NCBI RefSeq assembly: GCF_032678705.1
Contig: NZ_JAVTSS010000001.1
Coordinates: forward strand, 1,736,001-1,800,000
Source: Pedobacter frigiditerrae
Lineage (GTDB): Bacteria; Bacteroidota; Bacteroidia; Sphingobacteriales; Sphingobacteriaceae
Direction of reading: 5' to 3'
DNA length: 64,000 nucleotides
In this document: positions 60,666 to 64,000 of the stretch, piece by piece
How positions within the stretch are numbered: position 1 is the first letter of the stretch
Layout of the letters: each line of letters starts with the position of its first letter
Translations under genes and position numbers: made by a program
The notes under the pieces: model-generated
The model's database searches: none
Told to the model about the DNA's origin: nothing
What the model saw: only the letters and a program-made list of their open reading frames with translations

Positions 60666-63418
60666 TTGTTTTGAACTTTAAATTTATAAACGCCTGAACC
60701 TATGGCAATTTTTGCTTTGTTTCCATCGTAATTAAGAATTTTGAATTCTCCATTACCTTGGTTGATTATGCTTTGAGGTCCGTTTACTGGTAAATAAACA
60801 GTAGCTGATGTATTTGCCGGAATGTTCACTTCAAATTCAAAACTAGTTGCTGATTTTTTCCAATTGGTAGTAATTAGACCATAAGGAGAATTGTAGCTTG
60901 TGTTAGCAGACGTTAAATTTCCAACAATTTCTGGCTGAATTTTAATCTGGTTAAAAGCGATAGCTCCTTCTTCTTGCCTAATACCTCCAACGCCACTATA
61001 AAACCATTCCATTAAATGACCTAGCATGAAATGATTATTAGAAACAGTTGGTAAAGCTGCCCAACTTTCCGTTAAAGCCGTTGCGCCTTTGGCAATTTGC
61101 ATTCCATAACCAGGCACATCAGAGCGACTATTCATATCAAATATCACATCAGACATTCCTTGATCTTCTAAAACCCTTAATAAATAACGATAACCAATAT
61201 CTCCTGCGGTAAGGCTATTATTTTTGCTTCTAATGTCTTTTAAGATATTTTCGACAACAGCTTGTTTGTATTGTGGTTCAACCAATTCCATATAAACAGC
61301 CATTGCATTTGCTGCCTGACTACCAGTTGCATACTGTTTTGTTTCTGTATTAAAAAACTTTGCATTAAATGCTTTTCTAACTTCGGCTGCAAGTTTTTTG
61401 TATACAATTGCATCTTGCGGTCTGCCCAAAAGATTGGCTATTTTCTGTAAAACAGTTAAATCGTAATAATAGATTGCTGTTCCAGTAACGCCCATTGGTG
61501 TTAGTTGAGAAACACCAGGAGGATTTGGACCTAAATCGTACCAGTCGCCTAAACCTTGAGCTAAAATATGGTTGTTAGCCCTTGTCTTTAAATAGTTGAT
61601 GTAACGCTTCATCATTGGATAATAATCAACCATCGCTTGTTTATCGCCATACCACTGATACAAATACCAAGGCATTAAAATACCGCTACTGCCCCATTCT
61701 GGAGAATCACGAAACATATCTCCACCCCATTCAAACTTTACATATTCTGGTGCAATTTCAGGGATTAAACCATCCGCAGTTTGCGAATTTTCCATATCCT
61801 TCAAAGCTTTTTTAAATAAAGGGGCCACATTATAATTGTAACGAACCGAACTTCCCATTAGGTGTAATTCTTCTAACCAGCCTAATTTTTCACGATGCGG
61901 ACAATCGGTAAAAACACTGACCATATTACTTTTAATTGCCCAATCAATTAAGGTAAATGTTTTATTGAATAGTTCATTTGAGCTGGTAAAACCTCCAACT
62001 GTTGTTGCCGCATTGCGGATGTGAAGACCTTTTAAATCTTCGATAATAGCTTTATTTGATGAATTTTCTTTTCCTATAGGAACCCCACCTTTTACTTGTA
62101 GGTAGCGAAAACCTGTGTACATAAATTTTGGTCGCCAAGTTTCTAAACCATTACCTTTTAAAATATAAGTAAAGTATGATGGACCACCAAAATTTTTCTG
62201 CGTAACAGTTCCATCTGCTTTTAATAATTCGGCTGGCATAATACGAACAGTATCTCCCTTTTTACCTCGAACTTTCAGTTCAATAATTGCTGATGAATTT
62301 TGGCCTAAATCATAAACCCATTCACCATTATTTACAGGCTGAATTGTTTTCGCACTAAAATTTTCGAAAATTTTAACTGGTTCTTCTTTTTGTGCATTTA
62401 ATTTTGGTCCATCAACAAGCAAAGCTGATTTCCATTTACTATCATCGAATCTTGGTAAATCCCAACCCTTTTGCTCTAAATTGGCATTATAATCTTCGCC
62501 ACCATAAATGCTTGAAAATGTAATTGGAGATGGAGTAGTTTTCCAAGAAGAGTTTGAAATAATGTTTGAGCTTGTACCGTCTGTATATTCTATCGCCAAA
62601 CGGCAAATCATTTTTGGATAGCCAAACGCTGATTTTAATTTACGATATCTTGAGCTTACAGGAGGAACATAATAAAAACCATTGCCTAACATTACGCCAA
62701 CTACGTTTTCTCCTGATTTCAATTGTTTTGTTAAATCATAGGTTACATATAAGGCTTCCTTGTTATATTTTGTCCAACCTGGCGCTAAAAAATCGTCTCC
62801 AACTTTTTGCCCATTTAAGCTCATTTCAAAATGTCCTAAACCAGAAATAAAAACTGTTGCTTTTTTTATAGACTTAGTAACGCTAAAACTTTTGCGGAAC
62901 ATTGGCAGGATGTTATTTTCCTTGAAAGTATCTTTCTTTCCATCTACCGGAAGATTGGTTTGATTTGAATCTGCAATTTTATCATAAGCAATCCATTGTG
63001 CGCCTTTCCAATCGGCAACAGCTAATAAACCCATCTGCCAAAAAGCTGGTTCGCCCCAAGCAGATGAGCCTTTGTTATCCCAAACCTTAACTTTCCAATA
63101 ATATTTTTTGGTTGACAAAAGCTTTAATCCGTTATATTTTATTTGAATAGACTGATTAGAAGCAAGTTTTTTAGAATCCCAAACATTGCCTTTGTTGTTC
63201 TTTAAGTCGACCAAATTATCTGCTACAATAATTTGATAGGCAGATTGAATAACATTGTATTGTGAAGATTGCAGTTTCCAGCTTAAGGATGGTTTAGCTA
63301 CATCAACCCCTAACGGATTTGTCCTGTATTCGCAAGTTAAATCAATAACTTTTAATTGCTGCCCATAACTGGGAATTGCAATTACAAAAAATAAGAAAGC
63401 GGCTAAAATTCTGTTCAT
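60662..63418 (-). CDS. GH78 alpha-L-rhamnosidase
   Basis: A 918-aa secreted enzyme with signal peptide ending PSYGQ at residue 20. The N-terminal sandwich domains (LTCEYRTNPLGVDVAKPSLSW and FRKSFSVTKSIKKATVFISGLGHFEMSLNGQKVGDDFLAPGWT) precede the helical barrel. The active-site segment FTDCPHREKLGWLEELHLMGSSVRYN contains the general acid region of the family. MGVTGTAIYYYDLTVLQKIANLLG and SLTAGDIGYRYLLRVLEDQG are barrel helices. It releases terminal alpha-L-rhamnose from glycans. It is the first gene of the locus, 237 bases from the divergent IclR-type regulator. Confidence 0.95.
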   Translation of the reverse strand: MNRILAAFLFFVIAIPSYGQQLKVIDLTCEYRTNPLGVDVAKPSLSWKLQSSQYNVIQSAYQIIVADNLVDLKNNKGNVWDSKKLASNQSIQIKYNGLKLLSTKKYYWKVKVWDNKGSSAWGEPAFWQMGLLAVADWKGAQWIAYDKIADSNQTNLPVDGKKDTFKENNILPMFRKSFSVTKSIKKATVFISGLGHFEMSLNGQKVGDDFLAPGWTKYNKEALYVTYDLTKQLKSGENVVGVMLGNGFYYVPPVSSRYRKLKSAFGYPKMICRLAIEYTDGTSSNIISNSSWKTTPSPITFSSIYGGEDYNANLEQKGWDLPRFDDSKWKSALLVDGPKLNAQKEEPVKIFENFSAKTIQPVNNGEWVYDLGQNSSAIIELKVRGKKGDTVRIMPAELLKADGTVTQKNFGGPSYFTYILKGNGLETWRPKFMYTGFRYLQVKGGVPIGKENSSNKAIIEDLKGLHIRNAATTVGGFTSSNELFNKTFTLIDWAIKSNMVSVFTDCPHREKLGWLEELHLMGSSVRYNYNVAPLFKKALKDMENSQTADGLIPEIAPEYVKFEWGGDMFRDSPEWGSSGILMPWYLYQWYGDKQAMVDYYPMMKRYINYLKTRANNHILAQGLGDWYDLGPNPPGVSQLTPMGVTGTAIYYYDLTVLQKIANLLGRPQDAIVYKKLAAEVRKAFNAKFFNTETKQYATGSQAANAMAVYMELVEPQYKQAVVENILKDIRSKNNSLTAGDIGYRYLLRVLEDQGMSDVIFDMNSRSDVPGYGMQIAKGATALTESWAALPTVSNNHFMLGHLMEWFYSGVGGIRQEEGAIAFNQIKIQPEIVGNLTSANTSYNSPYGLITTNWKKSATSFEFEVNIPANTSATVYLPVNGPQSIINQGNGEFKILNYDGNKAKIAIGSGVYKFKVQNK

Positions 63419-63429
63419 TTTTTAAATAA

Positions 63430-63510
63430 ATTAGCATTGGTTGTTGCTAATATTTAATCGCTATGCGATACAAATAGTATCTGTTTATAATTTGGTTGCT
63501 AATGCTTTAA
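63430..63510. promoter_or_regulatory. Operator-like repeats in the IclR / GH78 divergent promoter
   Basis: The gap has an inverted repeat ATTAGCA-N8-TGCTAAT at 63430-63451, an ATCGC-TAT-GCGAT palindrome at 63457-63469, a GATAC-AAATA-GTATC palindrome at 63467-63481, and a second TTGGTTGCTAATGC at 63493-63506. These are candidate binding sites for the adjacent IclR-type protein. A TATGTTTG box at 63617-63624 may be the regulator's own minus-7 element. Confidence 0.5.
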
Positions 63511-63655
63511 TTACAATAAGCTTCAATTCAAATATAAATGTTTTTTTTAAATATGAAGCTTTTTATAGCTAAAAAAATTACCTACCTTGAAAAATAATAA
63601 ATTACAAAGCATTTTGTATGTTTGAAAAACTAACCATTAAAATTTATTTGGTACA

Positions 63656-64000
63656 ATGAACGAAAATGAATCAAAATATCAGGCTCCCGCTCTCGATAAA
63701 GGACTTGATATATTAGAATACCTTTCAGCCCAATCAATTCCTCTTTCTCAGTCGGAAATTGCCATCGGAATTGATAAAACTCCAAATGAAATTTACAGGA
63801 TGTTGATGAGCTTAGAGAGCCGTGGCTACATTTTAAGGGATGAAGTTTCGGGCAAATACCGTTTATCTTTAAAGCTTTTTTATCTTTCACATCGCCACTC
63901 TCCTGTAGATGAATTGAGAAAAGCTGCACAGTTTCCTTTAGAAGAATTGGCCGATACAGTTAGACAATCTTGCCACTTGAGCATTTTATACATGAATCAA
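63656..64000 (+). CDS. IclR-family transcriptional regulator (partial, cut by window end)
   Basis: The first 115 codons of a regulator: residues 11-70 are the IclR winged helix (PALDKGLDILEYLSAQSIPL, then SQSEIAIGIDKTPNEIYRML and LESRGYILRDEVSGKYRLSL). The linker helix LKLFYLSH and the start of the effector domain (FPLEELADTVRQSCHLSILY) follow. The remainder lies beyond the window. Sitting divergently from the GH78-headed operon makes it the probable local regulator; IclR proteins often sense sugar acids or aromatic acids and can be repressors or activators. The ATG at 63656 gives the standard spacing before the helix-turn-helix. Confidence 0.92.
   Translation, partial: MNENESKYQAPALDKGLDILEYLSAQSIPLSQSEIAIGIDKTPNEIYRMLMSLESRGYILRDEVSGKYRLSLKLFYLSHRHSPVDELRKAAQFPLEELADTVRQSCHLSILYMNQ

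Noticed and set aside
63630-63929. 99-aa minus-strand frame near the window end
   Set aside because: Antisense to the IclR winged-helix domain, which has a convincing protein sequence on the plus strand.

Overview
The window is AT-rich DNA from a member of the Bacteroidota, most likely a Sphingobacteriaceae bacterium close to Pedobacter. The grounds are: secreted proteins whose signal peptides end in AQ; promoter-like TTTG and TAnnTTTG boxes (clearest in front of tRNA-Ser); no consistent Shine-Dalgarno sequences; a TonB-dependent receptor with a carboxypeptidase-like N-terminal domain; and several families of small palindromic repeats between genes. The taxonomic call is recognition, not a database result.

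0-22.7 kb is housekeeping. In order: an AlkB-type dioxygenase, RNase Z with a STAS protein, purC, a PhoH-like ATPase, a SAM-cleaving DUF62 enzyme, serA and serC with a 48-aa conserved small protein beside them, a TonB receptor, rpe, a nucleotidyltransferase with a 59-aa partner, pnp and rpsO, a thioesterase, a MATE pump, ddl, a PASTA protein, mltG, a YbgC-type thioesterase, a BrkB membrane protein and tRNA-Ser(UGA). 22.7-26.7 kb holds a secreted beta-helix protein and an orphan TPR histidine kinase. 26.7-32.7 kb is an L-arabinose operon: araB-araD-araA-symporter.

33-63.4 kb is one co-directional minus-strand block of about 30 kb with 20 genes, preceded by a divergent IclR-type regulator cut by the window end. 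In order of transcription it encodes GH78 alpha-L-rhamnosidase, a GH43-like beta-propeller hydrolase, GH2, then solute-binding-like protein, CoA transferase, CoA transferase, solute-binding-like protein, Gfo/Idh/MocA dehydrogenase, MaoC hydratase, FucP-like MFS importer, GH106 alpha-L-rhamnosidase, GH127, a RuBisCO-like protein (RLP), a DUF1537 acid-sugar kinase, an Asp/Glu-racemase-fold protein, a BASS-type transporter, a sialate-O-acetylesterase-like esterase, a DUF5703 hydrolase, an SDR and a Zn-dehydrogenase. Most junctions overlap or nearly touch, and the six larger gaps each carry a palindromic repeat.

My reading is a locus for a rhamnose- and arabinose-rich plant pectin, possibly rhamnogalacturonan II. 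Secreted or periplasmic glycosidases release sugars, MFS and BASS proteins import neutral and acidic products, and two cytosolic arms process them. Arm one (RLP, DUF1537 kinase, dehydrogenases) resembles the published D-apiose/apionate chemistry in which a DUF1537 kinase feeds an RLP decarboxylase or transcarboxylase. Arm two (two CoA transferases, MaoC, dehydrogenase, two solute-binding-like proteins without signal peptides) matches no pathway I know and is the best candidate here for an undescribed system. No rRNA, CRISPR array, IS transposase, phage gene or SusC/SusD pair was seen.
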